Assembly (NCBI GenBank): GCA_934045075.1
Contig: OW203723.1
Span: forward strand, 2,186,577-2,250,576
DNA: 64,000 nucleotides
Source: Yponomeuta sedellus
Lineage: Eukaryota > Arthropoda > Insecta > Lepidoptera > Yponomeutidae
Direction: 5' to 3'
This document shows positions 1 through 10,454 of the stretch, in pieces; the stretch's first letter is position 1; each line of letters begins with the position of its first letter. The position numbers and the translations under genes are program-made. The notes beneath the pieces are model-generated. The model searched no databases. It saw nothing but the letters and a program-made list of their open reading frames with translations, and had not been told where the DNA came from.

Positions 1-428
1 GTTTTGTAGATTATTTAGGTAAGTAGTACCTATCCTCGCTTGCTCACATTTTTCCTCGCGCAACTACCTATCGATATTCTGTCGGTTAACGTATTTTGTT
101 AGATTTTTGATAGTTTGCGGTGCGTGCTAGTTTGTTGTACCTATATGAATTGTAATAAAATGCCACGTAAAATATCAAGTGCATAGACATTTTTGTCATC
201 AAATCTGATAGTTTATGCCGGTTGGTTTGTTTCTCACCGTTTTTTGAAAGAATAAATATATTTTTCAGGGCAATCATCCAAGTAATTTAATGAACCATCT
301 GCGATTAAAACATGAAGAAAAATACAATGAGGTTTTTAATATCAACAAAAGTAGACGTAGCAATACAATTGTACCTACCTAAGACTAAAAAAGATGATGA
401 GAAGAAACAAAAACGGATGAATTTGTTA
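1..428. other. No recognised gene
   Basis: AT-rich sequence with only short open frames in both directions. I see no protein family, repeat or RNA signature. Confidence 0.5.
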
Positions 429-641
429 CAGTGCATTCACATTAACTTGACACGTGAGAGAATTGGTATCACTGAGATGTTTACTGTTACCATGTTAAAT
501 AAGAAATCATTCCCATTACTTGGGGAAAATAAAAGGATTGAGGGCTTGTTTTACCATCTTCCGATAAGGTCCAAAAGCTACTTCACATGTTATGTCCTTG
601 TTACCAATTCTCTCACGCGTCAAGTTAATGTGAACGCACTA
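429..641. mobile_element. Short TIR element (MITE-like), about 213 bp
   Basis: The first and last roughly 40 bp are near-perfect inverted repeats. They begin CAGTGCATTCACATTAAC on the left and read TAGTGCGTTCACATTAAC from the right on the opposite strand. Both ends abut TA dinucleotides, as expected for Tc1/mariner-type insertion. No transposase is encoded, so it would depend on another element. Confidence 0.6.
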
Positions 642-679
642 TAGAATTAAACTCGTAGCAATTTTTTTTTTTTTTTAAT

Positions 680-815
680 AAATGTTCTTGGACATATTAC
701 ACAGATCTTAGCCCTATACGAAGTACAACTAAATGACTTGTGTTATAGGTGCTAACTCGACGATAGATTTAATACAATAAATACATAGATAAACTAAACT
801 AGAAAAGTTGTCTAC
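680..815 (-). repeat. SINE-C fragment (body, headless)
   Basis: Shares the body of the complete copies at 17822-18050 and 60300-60465, including the ATGACTTGTGTTATAGGTG-like stretch and the ACGATAGATTTAATACAATA stretch. The tRNA-like head is absent. Confidence 0.5.
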
Positions 816-929
816 TTGACAAATTGAAGACTACTCATTTCGAGAATTAAAGTCTAACTGTCATCCGCTTTTTTCGGAGAAGGTAAAAAAATTTTATAAT
901 TAATGAAAAGGCAATTAAAGATAGAGAAA

Positions 930-2320
930 AAAATATATGCTGAAATCAAAAACTCTCGTTTCTATCGAAATGGATTCTACAACGTGCATGAACAGACAAC
1001 GTATAGGAATAAATGGCCAATTTGCAAAAAACTCACATATTGTCGTACGCAATCTTGGAAATATTGGAACCGCCAAAAATTTTAAAGTGACACTATTGGA
1101 AGCACTGAGTGTTTTCCAGATTCATTTACGTAATGAGCAGACTCATTGACAACGGCTTATGGCAAGAATTACTTGAAAGTTTCTAAACTTTTTAAGGAAG
1201 AGAGGAAGAGGAGGAAAAACGAAACATCTGAAGACAGTGTCAGTGGTGGTGATAGTGAAAAGGAGAGTAAAGCTTCTGTGATGACTTTGTGTCGGGTCTA
1301 TAGTCTTTTGATGTTTCAATCCTAAATGAACACAATGCAGCGATAAGTGATTTTTATGAGATAAGAGCAATAGCATGTGCCGCACATACTCTGCAACTGT
1401 GTGTTAAAGAAGTCCTCAAAAACGACATTAGTAATAAATATGTTATAGAGACCTGTCGCAGCGTTGTTAGAATTTTACATCGGCCTCTAATGAAACTCAA
1501 AATAAAAAATTAAAACCTAAAGAAACCCATTTTGGATTGCACTACTCGATGGTCATCTACATTTTACATGTTAAAAAGGTTAAGAGAGCTTTATAGACTA
1601 TGTTTTATCGGTGTGATGAAATAGTTCAGATATAAACCGATGAAGTATGGACAAAAATAAATGATAATTATTTTGGATAGTCTAAAACCATTTGAAGAAG
1701 CTACAGTAAGACTACAAAAAGAACAATTTACAATTGGCGATTTTTGCTCCGTATGGATTATTTGCAAAACAAAGGCTGAAAACAATCACTCAATGTTGTT
1801 TTGAGAATTAGTTACTGCTACGACAGAACGTGAAAAGACTAAGCCCTTTTTATGAGAATTTTCTTGGATCCTAGACTAAAACTAATACTTTCTGAACAAG
1901 AAATTGAGACTGCAAAGCGCTGGATAAAATATATTCGTCGACAGTATTAAAACAATCCAGTGGGTCTAGTAAATAAACCCTGGAAGTAAGTAACAACCCT
2001 TCACCTACCAGTGCAATACGTAGTTTCGTTCTCATGATCTTGTAGATCTTGATCGTAATGCCCAAAATTATGATTCCGATTTTCATAGATTAAATTCAAT
2101 GTTAGTAGAAACGCAGAGAGTTCGGACCGCAGGAACTATGACTTCAAATTTGGATTTCCACATAGCCGAGTATCTTTCTGCAGCAAGACTTGCAGTCACA
2201 AAGAATCCGTTAAAGTACTGGTCATCCAAACTACTTCACAAACTAGCATATCTGGCTTTGGGTCGTTCTTGCCGCTCCAGCGACTCAGGTACCAGTAAAA
2301 CGGCAATTCTCGTTTCTTGA
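930..2320 (+). pseudogene. Decayed hAT-type transposase
   Basis: Pieces of a hAT transposase can be read in order across several frames. About 990-1120 gives a block resembling the region before the RNase H-like core. About 1345-1495 gives CAAHTLQLCVKEVLKN, typical of the core. About 1535-1600 gives LDCTTRWSSTFYMLKRL, the conserved TRW block. About 1685-1740 gives LKPFEEAT, about 1860-1930 gives FLDPRLKL, and about 2190-2270 gives a C-terminal dimerisation-like block with LAVTKNPLKYW and LAYLAL. Many stops and frameshifts make it non-functional. A ZBED/Charlie-like affinity is inferred from wording only, and the termini were not found. Confidence 0.65.
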
Positions 2321-2499
2321 ATGAAGATTTATTTGATCATACTTTGTAATACTTACGTGGATATTTTTAATACTAGGTAATACCTAACCTAATCTAATTG
2401 AGAAGGTATACCCTTGAAAACCGAAGTTCACTGTTATTAGGCTTCCTAGTCCTCTGAGTAACTTTTGTTCGGGGTCAAGTTCAGTTTCAAGAAAACCCG

Positions 2500-3095
2500 C
2501 TGATTACCTATGAGACAATTCGAGGACTATTGGCAATTGGTATGAGCCAAATTCAGAAACTTTGTTGTCGTTAGTTCCCTTATGAACTGACAGCGGAGCA
2601 GAAGCGGGCTCGCGTGGAATGGTGCTCACAGATGCTACTAAAGTACGACCACGGACATTCTAATGCTTTTTATGACATTGTCACAGTAGACGAAACGTGG
2701 ATTTATTGTTTTGAACCCGAAAAAGGACAGCAATATTGTGAATTGGTGTTGGAAAATGAGAAGAGGCCAACAACAGTGAGGCAGAAACGTTGGTAAAAAT
2801 GATCGCACGGCCAACAAAACAAAGAAATTTTTAGCTTCCGAAAAAGTACAACTCGTCACCCATCCTGCGCATAGCTCCGAACTAGCACCCTGTGATTTCT
2901 GTATTTTCCCCAAAATCTAAGATTTGATGAGAGGTTTCACTTTTACCAACTCCGAAGAGGCAGTGATAGCGTGCAATCTGCATTTAGAAAACATGCCGTC
3001 AGATCTGTGGTCCTCCTGTTTAAAAAATGGTTCGATCGCATGAAAAAATGTTTAAAACGTAAAGGAGAGTATTTTGAAAAGCAATAAACGTAATA
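2500..3095 (+). pseudogene. Mariner-family transposase relic
   Basis: One frame (about 2590-2795) reads LTAEQKRARVEWC followed by VTVDETWIY, which carries the first catalytic Asp of mariner transposases. After a frameshift and missing sequence, about 2850-2920 gives HSSELAPCDFCIFP, matching the last-Asp region (normally PD-LAP-D). About 3020-3085 gives WFDRMKKCLKRKGEYFEKQ before a stop, a usual mariner C-terminus. The segment holding the middle Asp is missing. It is a different and more decayed copy than 46216-47394. The terminal inverted repeats were not established. Confidence 0.7.
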
Positions 3096-3198
3096 TTCTG
3101 GTTATAACATGTTGTTTTTTTAAGTTACGCAAAACTTATAGTGTGACCTTCGTATACCGCCATTCCTAACATAATACCTACAACAAACGTTTTGATTT

Positions 3199-3375
3199 CG
3201 GTTAATCTATTTATATGGCTTAGGTATATGTGTTATTATAAATGTTAACCGAAACCATAATAACTTTTTGAATTTGAAATTTGTTAACCTTAGAAACGGT
3301 TAAGCCGATTTTCGGTTTATCGTTTCATAATGTTAACACGTCAAACTGTTAACCGTTTGAAATGGTTAATAATTA
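3199..3375. repeat. Cluster of GTTAAC/GGTTAA motifs
   Basis: At least six occurrences of GTTAAC, GTTAACC or its complement fall within about 175 bp, in both orientations, in otherwise plain AT-rich DNA. They may be sub-terminal repeats of an old DNA transposon. No element boundary is visible. Confidence 0.35.
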
Positions 3376-3424
3376 TGAATGGGTAATCCGTTCATTGGCG
3401 TAAATCAAACGGTACCTAATGTAA

Positions 3425-3658
3425 AAAAACCACTACAAAGACAAAAGAAACAAACCGACTCACCGAAACCGGCAAACTTTTATTTAATTCAGTGAGAACA
3501 AGGACGGGCTGATAATCAGCGCTGTGATGATGCATGCACTCACAGCACCTAGCTGAGCCCTATCCTTTTTATCACAATTATTGTCACTATTTTTCCATGT
3601 ATTCATGTGTTCTCTAATCTGTGTGTGATAAATAAACATTTTTCAATTTCAATTTCAA
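3425..3658 (+). mobile_element. Probable 3' end of a non-LTR retroposon
   Basis: Ends with GATAAATAAACATTTTTC, which includes AATAAA, followed by short CAATTT tandem units. This is the same layout as the 3' end of the full-length LINE at 30610-30667. It has no coding capacity. Family unknown. Confidence 0.4.
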
Positions 3659-3687
3659 ACCGACTGCTAAACATCAACTACTAAGCA

Positions 3688-3952
3688 TCATCATTATCAA
3701 CCCATTATGTCCCCACCGAGGGGCACGGGTCTCTTCCCTGAGGAAGGTATTGGCCATACTCCACCACGGGGGCCAAGTCCGGATAGGTGGACGCTTGTAA
3801 GACTAGTGGCCGGTCTTACTGTCAGAAGTTTTCAAGCCACTTTAAGGCCTCTGACTTGGCTTTACGACTGCCATCTATCGACGCAGCACGGAACCGCTCG
3901 GAAAATTGCCCCAAGCGTAGTCATAGACGGTTAATACATCCATGCACTGAAC
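3688..3952 (-). mobile_element. SINE-D, type II tail, 5'-truncated
   Basis: Carries the type II signature CCCCACCGAGGGG where type I copies have CCCCACTGCTGGGG. The 5S-like head is missing. Confidence 0.65.
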
Positions 3953-4150
3953 ATAGTATGCATAGTATGTAGAGTAAAAAATGGACTAACGCTTGCAAGA
4001 CAAAAGTTATACTTTATTTTAGATAAATTAATTACAATCAAATTACATTAAACTAAGAAAATTAAGAAATAATAATTATAACAATAAAAAAAATCACAAA
4101 TTTCAACATATTAAGATAAGATTAATTCACAAAAAGTTTCGTCAGAACTA

Positions 4151-4417
4151 TCTATCTATCTATCCAGCCCATGAATGAAGCCCACTGCTGGGTATAGGCC
4201 TCTTCCATTTCACGCCAACTCTCCCGGTCCCTAGCCAATCTCGACCACTTACCCCCGGCCGCTTTTTTAATGTCATCCCTCCAACGGGCAAGTGGTCTAC
4301 CCACCGAACGACGACCGGTTCTTGGCCACCACTCCGTGACTGCCCTTGTCCACCTTCCGTCATCCCGTCTCATCAGGTGTCCCGCCCATCTCCACTTCAA
4401 TCAATCAAATCTTCCAC
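4151..4417 (-). mobile_element. 5'-truncated RTE-like LINE 3' end
   Basis: The minus strand encodes the reverse-transcriptase C-terminus of RTE-type LINEs: MKWRWAGHLMRRDDGRW, then RTGRRSVGRPLARWRDDIKK, then EEAYTQQWASFMG and a stop. A (TAGA)n tail follows. The 13-bp TSD TTCGTCAGAACTA lies at 4138-4150 and 4418-4430. It is nearly identical to 19526-19777, so both look recent. Confidence 0.85.
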
Positions 4418-4430
4418 TTCGTCAGAACTA

Positions 4431-4851
4431 AAAATAGAAAATTTAAACAACACATTCAAAGAAAAACAAAACAAACACTAAGAGAATAAGCCGCCCCGGG
4501 ACACATCTGACCCAAAGGTGCCCACTACGCTGGCGGCGTTACCTCGCTGCACTGCAAGGGAAATTCTTTGCATAAGATATGCCCCAGAGCGGCAGTCATA
4601 GCCATAGTCATAGACAAGAGCAAAAAGTAAATTTCTCTTTATACAGTGTTCAGCTATTGAAAGTCTATCGAAAAGATCCTCACGACAATAAATTAGCCTG
4701 GAACGTCCTCGAAGAGTTTTTGCGATTTGTAAGCGCAGCAAATTTTGAGTCACTCGTTTGTTATAACTAGCTAAAAAAGTGTTGTTTTAGGACACTCCGG
4801 CACTTATTTACATACGAGTATATGCACATACATTGCTTCTGGCTCCACACT
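4431..4851. other. No recognised gene
   Basis: Mixed-composition sequence with short open frames in both directions. No family resemblance is seen. Confidence 0.4.
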
Positions 4852-5095
4852 GGGATAATTTTAAAAACCTATTTAGAGGCTAAAAATTCCACCCATGCAG
4901 GGATTCGAACCCGCGACCTCTGGCTATCCGTGCCAGCGCTCTTTCCAACTGAGCTAATGGGCGACTCACCGGCATCAGTGAAATTTCGAACCTCTTTACA
5001 GTATTGTCAGTATTACGTACAGGCAGCGACATCTAGCTGAAGTAATTTTGCATCACTTGCAGCCCCGAGTACCTACTTTGCAGTTAGGTTTTTAC
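4852..5095 (-). mobile_element. SINE-A
   Basis: The minus strand carries a tRNA-like segment with an A-box-like AGCTCAGTTGGAAAGAGCGC and B-box GGTTCGAATCC. It ends at the family tail TAGCCTCTAAATAGG. The upstream body containing CTAACTGCAAAGTAGG is present. Confidence 0.75.
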
Positions 5096-5116
5096 ATCCA
5101 CACTGGGATACCCTGT

Positions 5117-5594
5117 GTCTTAGGAACCAGAAACAGCGACGTCACAAACATATAAACATCCAAGACCTGGGTTTTGTTTTGTCCCCGGGACCTCTCGCAT
5201 AGTACGCAGATGCGCTACCGCTGCGCCACAGAGATGTCTCAGGAACCAGAAACAGCGACGTCACAAACATGTAAACATCCAAGACCTGGGTTTTGTTTTG
5301 TCCCCGGGACCTCTCGCATAGTACGCAGATGCGCTACCGCTGCGCCACAGAGATGTCTTAGGAACCAGAAACAGCGACGTCACAAACATGTAAACATCCA
5401 AGACCTGGGTTTTGTTTTGTCCCCGGGACCTCTCGCATAATCAGCAGATGCGCTACCGCTGCGCCACAGAGATGTCTTAGGAACCAAAAACAGCAACGTC
5501 ACAAAAACATGTAAACATCCAAGACCTGGGTTTTGTTTTGTCCCCGGGACCTCTCGCATAGTACGCAGATGCGCTACCGCTGCGCCACAGAGAT
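5117..5594 (-). repeat. Four-copy tandem array of a SINE-B segment (119-121 bp unit)
   Basis: Units run 5117-5235, 5236-5354, 5355-5473 and 5474-5594, and differ at only a few positions. Each minus-strand unit holds the tRNA-like head (GCGCAGCGGTAGCGCATCTG, then GAGGTCCCGG) and the first body segment (GTCTTGGATGTTTACATG). Long open frames here are artefacts of the array. Confidence 0.85.
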
Positions 5595-5599
5595 CGTCG

Positions 5600-6095
5600 A
5601 TTATTATTTTCACTTATTAGGTTCACACATGATTTTTTTAACAAGTTCGGTGGGTAGATCGTTCAAAATCATTGTAAGAATGTACTCCGCTGTACGAGTC
5701 CCATAATAGTTGTTGTAATGCGGTAAGATGTAGGTAGAAAGGTACTACAGGTTCCCAAGTTGTTTAGGACGGGTTTGTTTCGTCAGGGAGTCCATTCTGC
5801 CGCATTCCTCACTTACAATGGCCATCTTGACTTTATTGAAAACATTTATTTAGGGGGCGTTCTGTTGTATTTTATTTTGTCAGCCGGACTCTGAGCACTA
5901 TTTAGTTTGGCGTGCGGAATGGGCATTGTTACATTCATTCTTTGTATTATTCATTCCAACGTCAGACCAAAATGAGGCTACATTTACAATACTTAGCTTA
6001 TAATGTGCTCTGGGAAAACTAAGTAAAACTTATTTATGTCTGTTTTCAGCCGCAACGTAATGGGACTTTTTCTACTTTGTTTTAAGGATAAAGTG
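5600..6095. other. No recognised gene
   Basis: No coding signal or known repeat seen. Confidence 0.4.
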
Positions 6096-6098
6096 TAT

Positions 6099-6170
6099 AG
6101 GTGGTAGCGGAGCGGTAGCCCGCTGACTTCTCATTTGAAAGGTCGGTGGTTGGAATCACGGGTTTGTTAT
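6099..6170 (+). repeat. SINE-J tRNA-like head
   Basis: A-box-like GTGGTAGCGGAGCGGTAGC and degraded B-box GGTTGGAATCA about 40 bp apart, matching the head at 41037-41110 on the other strand. Confidence 0.45.
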
Positions 6171-6460
6171 CTAAGTTACGTAAATCTGGATTAACACATA
6201 GGCTACGTTTTACTCCCAGGCCGAGAGCGCTTTGAGTTTTTGCCGAATATCGACGTTTCGCACACTGTAGATAAGTGAGATGCCTAGCATAGCCCAATCC
6301 ATAGCCTTCTTTCTCTTTCGCTTCATCAAAATTAATAAATCGTTGCATTCTTGCAAGCCGGTATACAGCGTATATACCGGTAGACAGTGATAGCTTGACA
6401 GTGTAAAAAGAAGTATTAATAACATACATTTGTATGAATGATTACTTTTAAACCCGATTT

Positions 6461-6826
6461 CGATATCAACCCTTGTATGTCTCCACTGCTGAGTCACGGG
6501 TCTCTTCCTGCATCGCAGGAAGGTTAGGCCATACTCCACCACGGGGGCCAAGTCCGCGTTGGTGGAGGATTGTAAGACAGTGGCGAGCCTTACTGTAAGA
6601 AGATATCAAGCCGCCCATAAGGCCTCTGACATGGCTTAACGACTGCCATTACATGACAATCGGCATCAACGCCTTAGCGAGCCTTGCGAAGCACGGAAGC
6701 GCTCGGAAAAAATGCCACTAGCGGTAGTCACGGGACGGTCACCCATACTGCACTTGACCGCGCCTGTTGTTGCTTAGCTCAAGTGATTGATTGCAATCAC
6801 TCTGTTCGGCTAGGCCACGAGCGCTT
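6461..6826 (-). mobile_element. SINE-D, type I, nearly full length
   Basis: Runs from the tail (GATATCAACCCTTGTATGTC on the + strand) to the head (TAGGCCACGAGCGCTTC). The 5S-like control region is retained near 6745-6790. Confidence 0.8.
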
Positions 6827-6829
6827 CCC

Positions 6830-7190
6830 GCTTTAATGCAATTTAACTAAGAAATGGATCGAGTTTGCAAAAAAAAGCAGGATAAGCCTCGTTAATTCTG
6901 TTCCCGTAGCAATTTTATCGACAACGTCCAGGATTGGTCGAATCCATAATGACGTAACACCTCAGTAAATATACCAATCCGAGAAACCGAGAGTTCACTT
7001 CGCATTTGTTTGAGTACAGACAAGTGACGTCACTAATTCCTGTGCTACGCCATATTTCTGAGTGTAGGCGGCTTATTTAAAAAAATGAATTCTTATTTGC
7101 TTTTTTTAGAAAATATGCACGAAAGATTTAAAAAGCAACACGTTCTGAGCACTTTTTAAGCACCAACGAAAAATCTGAGTTGCTTTTCAG
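6830..7190. other. No recognised gene
   Basis: AT-rich. Nothing supported. Confidence 0.4.
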
Positions 7191-7194
7191 AAAC

Positions 7195-7385
7195 CTGTCA
7201 AAAAGCTTATTAGCGCATCTGCCTACCTTACAACAGGTCCCGGTTCGAACCCCGGCTGAAGACAAAAAACCCCCAGGTCTTGGATGTTTACATGTTTGTG
7301 ACATCGCTGTTTCTGGTTCCCACGACACAGGGTATCCTAGTGTAGGGCCAGAAGCAATGTGTGTGTGCCTGTATATAAATGTTAT
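7195..7385 (+). mobile_element. SINE-B
   Basis: tRNA-like B-box GGTTCGAACCCC, then the family body GGTCTTGGATGTTTACATG and ACACAGGGTATCCTAGTG, ending in TAAATGTTATTT. The A-box side is damaged. It abuts SINE-A at 7388. Confidence 0.75.
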
Positions 7386-7387
7386 TT

Positions 7388-7583
7388 AGAAACCTATTTA
7401 GAGGCTAAAAATTTTACCCATGCCGGGATTCGAACCCATAACCTCTGGCTATCCGTACCAGCGCTCTACCAATTGAGCCAATGGGCGACTCACGACATCA
7501 GTGAAATTTCGAACCTCTATACAACATTCTCTGTATTACGTTCCTTAGCACGGGTTAGTGCATTAAAAATAAAAATAGTGTAA
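7388..7583 (-). mobile_element. SINE-A with inverted outer segment
   Basis: Minus-strand tail and tRNA-like region are followed at 7537 by the boundary block TTCCTTAGCACGGGTTAG in the opposite sense. This is the same outer boundary seen in the foldback copies. Confidence 0.7.
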
Positions 7584-7925
7584 TATAAATGTAATGTATA
7601 ATACAAAATCTAGTAAACAAATCTAACTGTACCGTCGGGAGTGTTCCAATCAAACTTCCTTCTACTGTATCGTATTGAGAGTATCTCAAAGTACTTATCA
7701 CCGCTGAAGGCGCTACCTAAATACATCGTAGCAAGAGTATGAAGAAGCTATAAAGATAAACCGCACGTTCGACATAAACTTAACTACTACAACTTCGGTT
7801 CTTACTCCACCGATTTACAGTCTAAAATCGATAAACCTTAAAACAAGTTTGTAGGAGATTATTCACCGCTACTTGTACTTATGGTCGTTTTGACGCCATA
7901 TAAAAAGTGTATTTATAAAATACAG
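7584..7925. other. No recognised gene
   Basis: AT-rich, no supported feature. The last bases (TACAGGCGTGAGG) match the LINE-L 3' end at 32436. Confidence 0.4.
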
Positions 7926-7943
7926 GCGTGAGGTAATGCATAT

Positions 7944-8262
7944 ATGTATGTGTATGTATGTATGTATGTATGTATGTATGTATGTATGTATGTATGTATG
8001 TATGTATGTATGTATGTATGTATGTATGTATGTATGTATGTATGTATGTATGTATGTATGTATGTATGTATGTATGTATGTATGTATGTATGTATGTATG
8101 TATGTATGTATGTATGTATGTATGTATGTATGTATGTATGTATGTATGTATGTATGTATGTATGTATGTATGTATGTATGTATGTATGTATGTATGTATG
8201 TATGTATGTATGTATGTATGTATGTATGTATGTATGTATGTATGTATGTGTGTATGTATGTA
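7944..8262. repeat. (ATGT)n microsatellite, about 79 units
   Basis: Almost pure tetranucleotide over about 319 bp. It begins after TACAGGCGTGAGG and ends at TATAAAAAGTTT. The dispersed repeat at 32436-32480 has the same two flanks with only about four units between them. Cys/Val/Met-rich open frames here are artefacts. Confidence 0.95.
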
Positions 8263-8332
8263 TAAAAAGTTTCTCTCAGAAAGATATACTTTATTTTATT
8301 TTATTTTATTTTATTTATAGCATTACACAACA

Positions 8333-8940
8333 GTGATGTGTGGTGTCGGCCTAGAGAACAGCACCAACCCCAATTCTAAACGCGGGTGTCGTAAAAGATC
8401 GGGCTGATATGGTTGCCGAAACACTGTAGTGCATCTGGGATGTTTACCGGAGCCCACACTGACGGCTTTCATGCCATTCTCCGTAAGCGGGCAGCTTCAC
8501 TGATGCAGCGAGTACGTGGTAGCGCTAACAGCGTCCTACGTGCAATTGCAGATAGGCCTGGTAGTGCAGTCTGGGCCCACCTAATGCAGCTTCATGGAAG
8601 CAAAAACTGCTCACAGACTGAGCAACTTTAGTGTACATAGTAGAAATAAGTTTTGTTGTTTTTGTACTAACATAGGTTAAATTATATACTAACAAATTCA
8701 TGGGTGTTTACGCCTGAAATAATTAAATAAAAAAAGGCAATTACGGGACACAAACCGGGGGGTGGGCAGCAGCGCCCCCTGCAGTACAATTCCACCAAAC
8801 TGCGATCCCCAACCCTCATGCTCAGCGTAGGAATTATGGGCATTACCCTCAATGATGGCACAACCTTGCGCTATGGCGCTCATTAAGGGAGGGCTATGTC
8901 CAGCAGTGGACTAATATTAAAGCCTGAAGAAGAAGAAGAA
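8333..8940 (+). mobile_element. SINE-E interrupted by a LINE fragment
   Basis: Head 8333-8397 (TGTGGTGTCGGCCTAGAGAA) and remainder 8735-8940 (GACACAAACCGGGGGGTGGG to TCCAGCAGTGGACTAATATT, GAAGAAG tail) are separated by the insert at 8398-8734. Uninterrupted copies at 19945, 39430 and 59045 show the original continuity. Confidence 0.75.
8398..8734 (+). mobile_element. 5'-truncated LINE 3' end (RT C-terminus)
   Basis: 8413-8631 encodes 72 residues including CSASGMFTGAHTDGF and MQRVRGSANSVLRAI, the style of a non-LTR reverse-transcriptase C-terminus, then a stop and an A-rich 3' end (AATTAAATAAAAAAA). It sits inside SINE-E with AAAAG on both sides as a possible TSD. The LINE clade was not assigned. 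Confidence 0.6.
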
Positions 8941-9164
8941 GATTACACAAGAGATAAGTAACATTACATGTAATCATATCATGATGAAAGCTTATAATCT
9001 AGTTACATATCCTTTAACGTGCGACGCTACATACTACATACTCGTAGTATATAGGCGTCGCATCATGAAAACGCTTGAAAAGCTCTGGTCTAAGCCAAAT
9101 GAATAGCAGCTGAGCTTAAAGTGCAATAAAATCCATGGCAGAAGAAGCTTCGACTCTAATGCTA

Positions 9165-9345
9165 ATCGGCCAATCGAACTGAGCTTAGCATCTCCCGACT
9201 CAGATTCCGACAGCCACTGCAACTCATTCCCGGGCGACCCAATTTATCTGAATACCAACACAAGAAACAAACTATAAAAACTGACTTAGTGCGATTTGAA
9301 CTTGCGCACCGAAGGGTATCACACCACAGTAGAATATACTAGGTA
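9165..9345 (-). repeat. Repeat F, copy 1
   Basis: About 180 bp sharing CATTCCCGGGCGACCCAA and nearby blocks with 9643-9800. Possibly a tRNA-like SINE; no clear boxes. Confidence 0.55.
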
Positions 9346-9402
9346 TATCGTTTATTAGCAAATCTGGTACGGTAATATGATCCACAACATATACATTTCC
9401 AA

Positions 9403-9600
9403 AAACCTATTTAGAGGCTAAAAATTTCACCCATGCCACTGGCTATCCGTGCCAGCGCTCTTTTCAACCGAGCTTATGGGCGACTCAGCGTCATCAGTGA
9501 AATTTCGAACCTCTTTACACTATTCTCTGTATTACGTACAGGCAGCGACATCTGGCTGAAGTGCTTAGCGCAGGTCAGTGCATTGAAAATAATATAATCA
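9403..9600 (-). mobile_element. SINE-A, B-box region deleted
   Basis: The tail and body are present, but the segment holding GGTTCGAATCC is missing between CACCCATGCC and ACTGGCTATCC. It separates the two copies of repeat F. Confidence 0.7.
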
Positions 9601-9642
9601 TATACATTTCCAATCAATATATAAATAAAATGAAATCTCACT

Positions 9643-9800
9643 GAGCTTAGCAACTCCCGAGTCGCGATCCCGACAGCCACCGCACCTCATTCCCGGGCGA
9701 CCCAACTTATCTCAATACCAACATGAGACAAACAACAAAAACTGGCGAAGTGCGAGTTGGACTTACGCACCAAAGGGTACCGCATCCCAACAGTAATGAT
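9643..9800 (-). repeat. Repeat F, copy 2
   Basis: Direct repeat of 9165-9345 with scattered substitutions. The pair flanks a SINE-A, so it is either a local duplication or two insertions. Confidence 0.55.
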
Positions 9801-10127
9801 AATTTTTTTTTTGCAAAATTGTTTTTTTTTATCTTATTCGAGACCTTAAGAAGAATTCCGACACAAACATCCATAAGACCCACTAAAATCACACCATGAA
9901 AGTATTACCCAAATCTTAAAAAAAACATCTATGGGACCATATTTTTAACTTTTTGCAATAATTTTTGTGAACTCCGCCTTAATTTTGTAATCGTTTAATA
10001 CCCTACAAGAAAAAAAGTCCTTTATATAGTTCAGACAGTTTTCTACATTTGTGAAGTTACAGTTGCTATACCACTCGCTAACTGTGAAGAAAAACATCGT
10101 GAGGAAAGCCTAGTGTCTGAGGTATTC

Positions 10128-10282
10128 TTCATGCAATCCACTCCATCCAAAGGTTGTCTGGAAAAGATCGCTCTTAGCGATAAGACCGCCAATTGTATAA
10201 CATTACTTAGATTTAAGAATCATGGTTGTAATATTTTTCTGGTTGTGCAATAAAGTGTTTTCTATCTATCTATCTATCTATT
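10128..10282 (+). mobile_element. LINE-M 3' end, 5'-truncated
   Basis: Conserved 3' UTR (AGGTTGTCTGGAAAAGATCG, ACCGCCAATTGTA), an AATAAAG signal and a (CTAT)n tail. It is the uninterrupted paralogue of 60470-60985 and so shows the empty sites for two insertions there. Confidence 0.7.
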
Positions 10283-10454
10283 TACCTACTTTAGCGCTTG
10301 CTACGTACATTTTGTCCAAAAATTCAAGACACCGGTAGTGAAACTTTATTAGTGGTATTATCGAAAATTATAACCATTTACTACCTTTGATTAAGCACCA
10401 CATATATTTTTAATGCAATGACTGCAGTTTTTTTTTATAATGCTTTTTGTTTGC

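Noticed and set aside
312..644. 110-residue open frame
   Set aside because: Runs across both inverted ends of the TIR element at 429-641 and has no family resemblance.
4890..4965. tRNA gene on the minus strand (and the same call at other SINE heads)
   Set aside because: Has A- and B-box-like sequence but continues into a dispersed body and tail present in many copies; acceptor arms do not pair properly.
5174..5613. 88- and 77-residue open frames with internal repeats
   Set aside because: Artefacts of the SINE-B tandem array.
7936..8336. Three overlapping 109-130 residue open frames rich in Met-Tyr-Val-Cys
   Set aside because: Pure translations of the ATGT microsatellite in three frames; no promoter, no other sequence.
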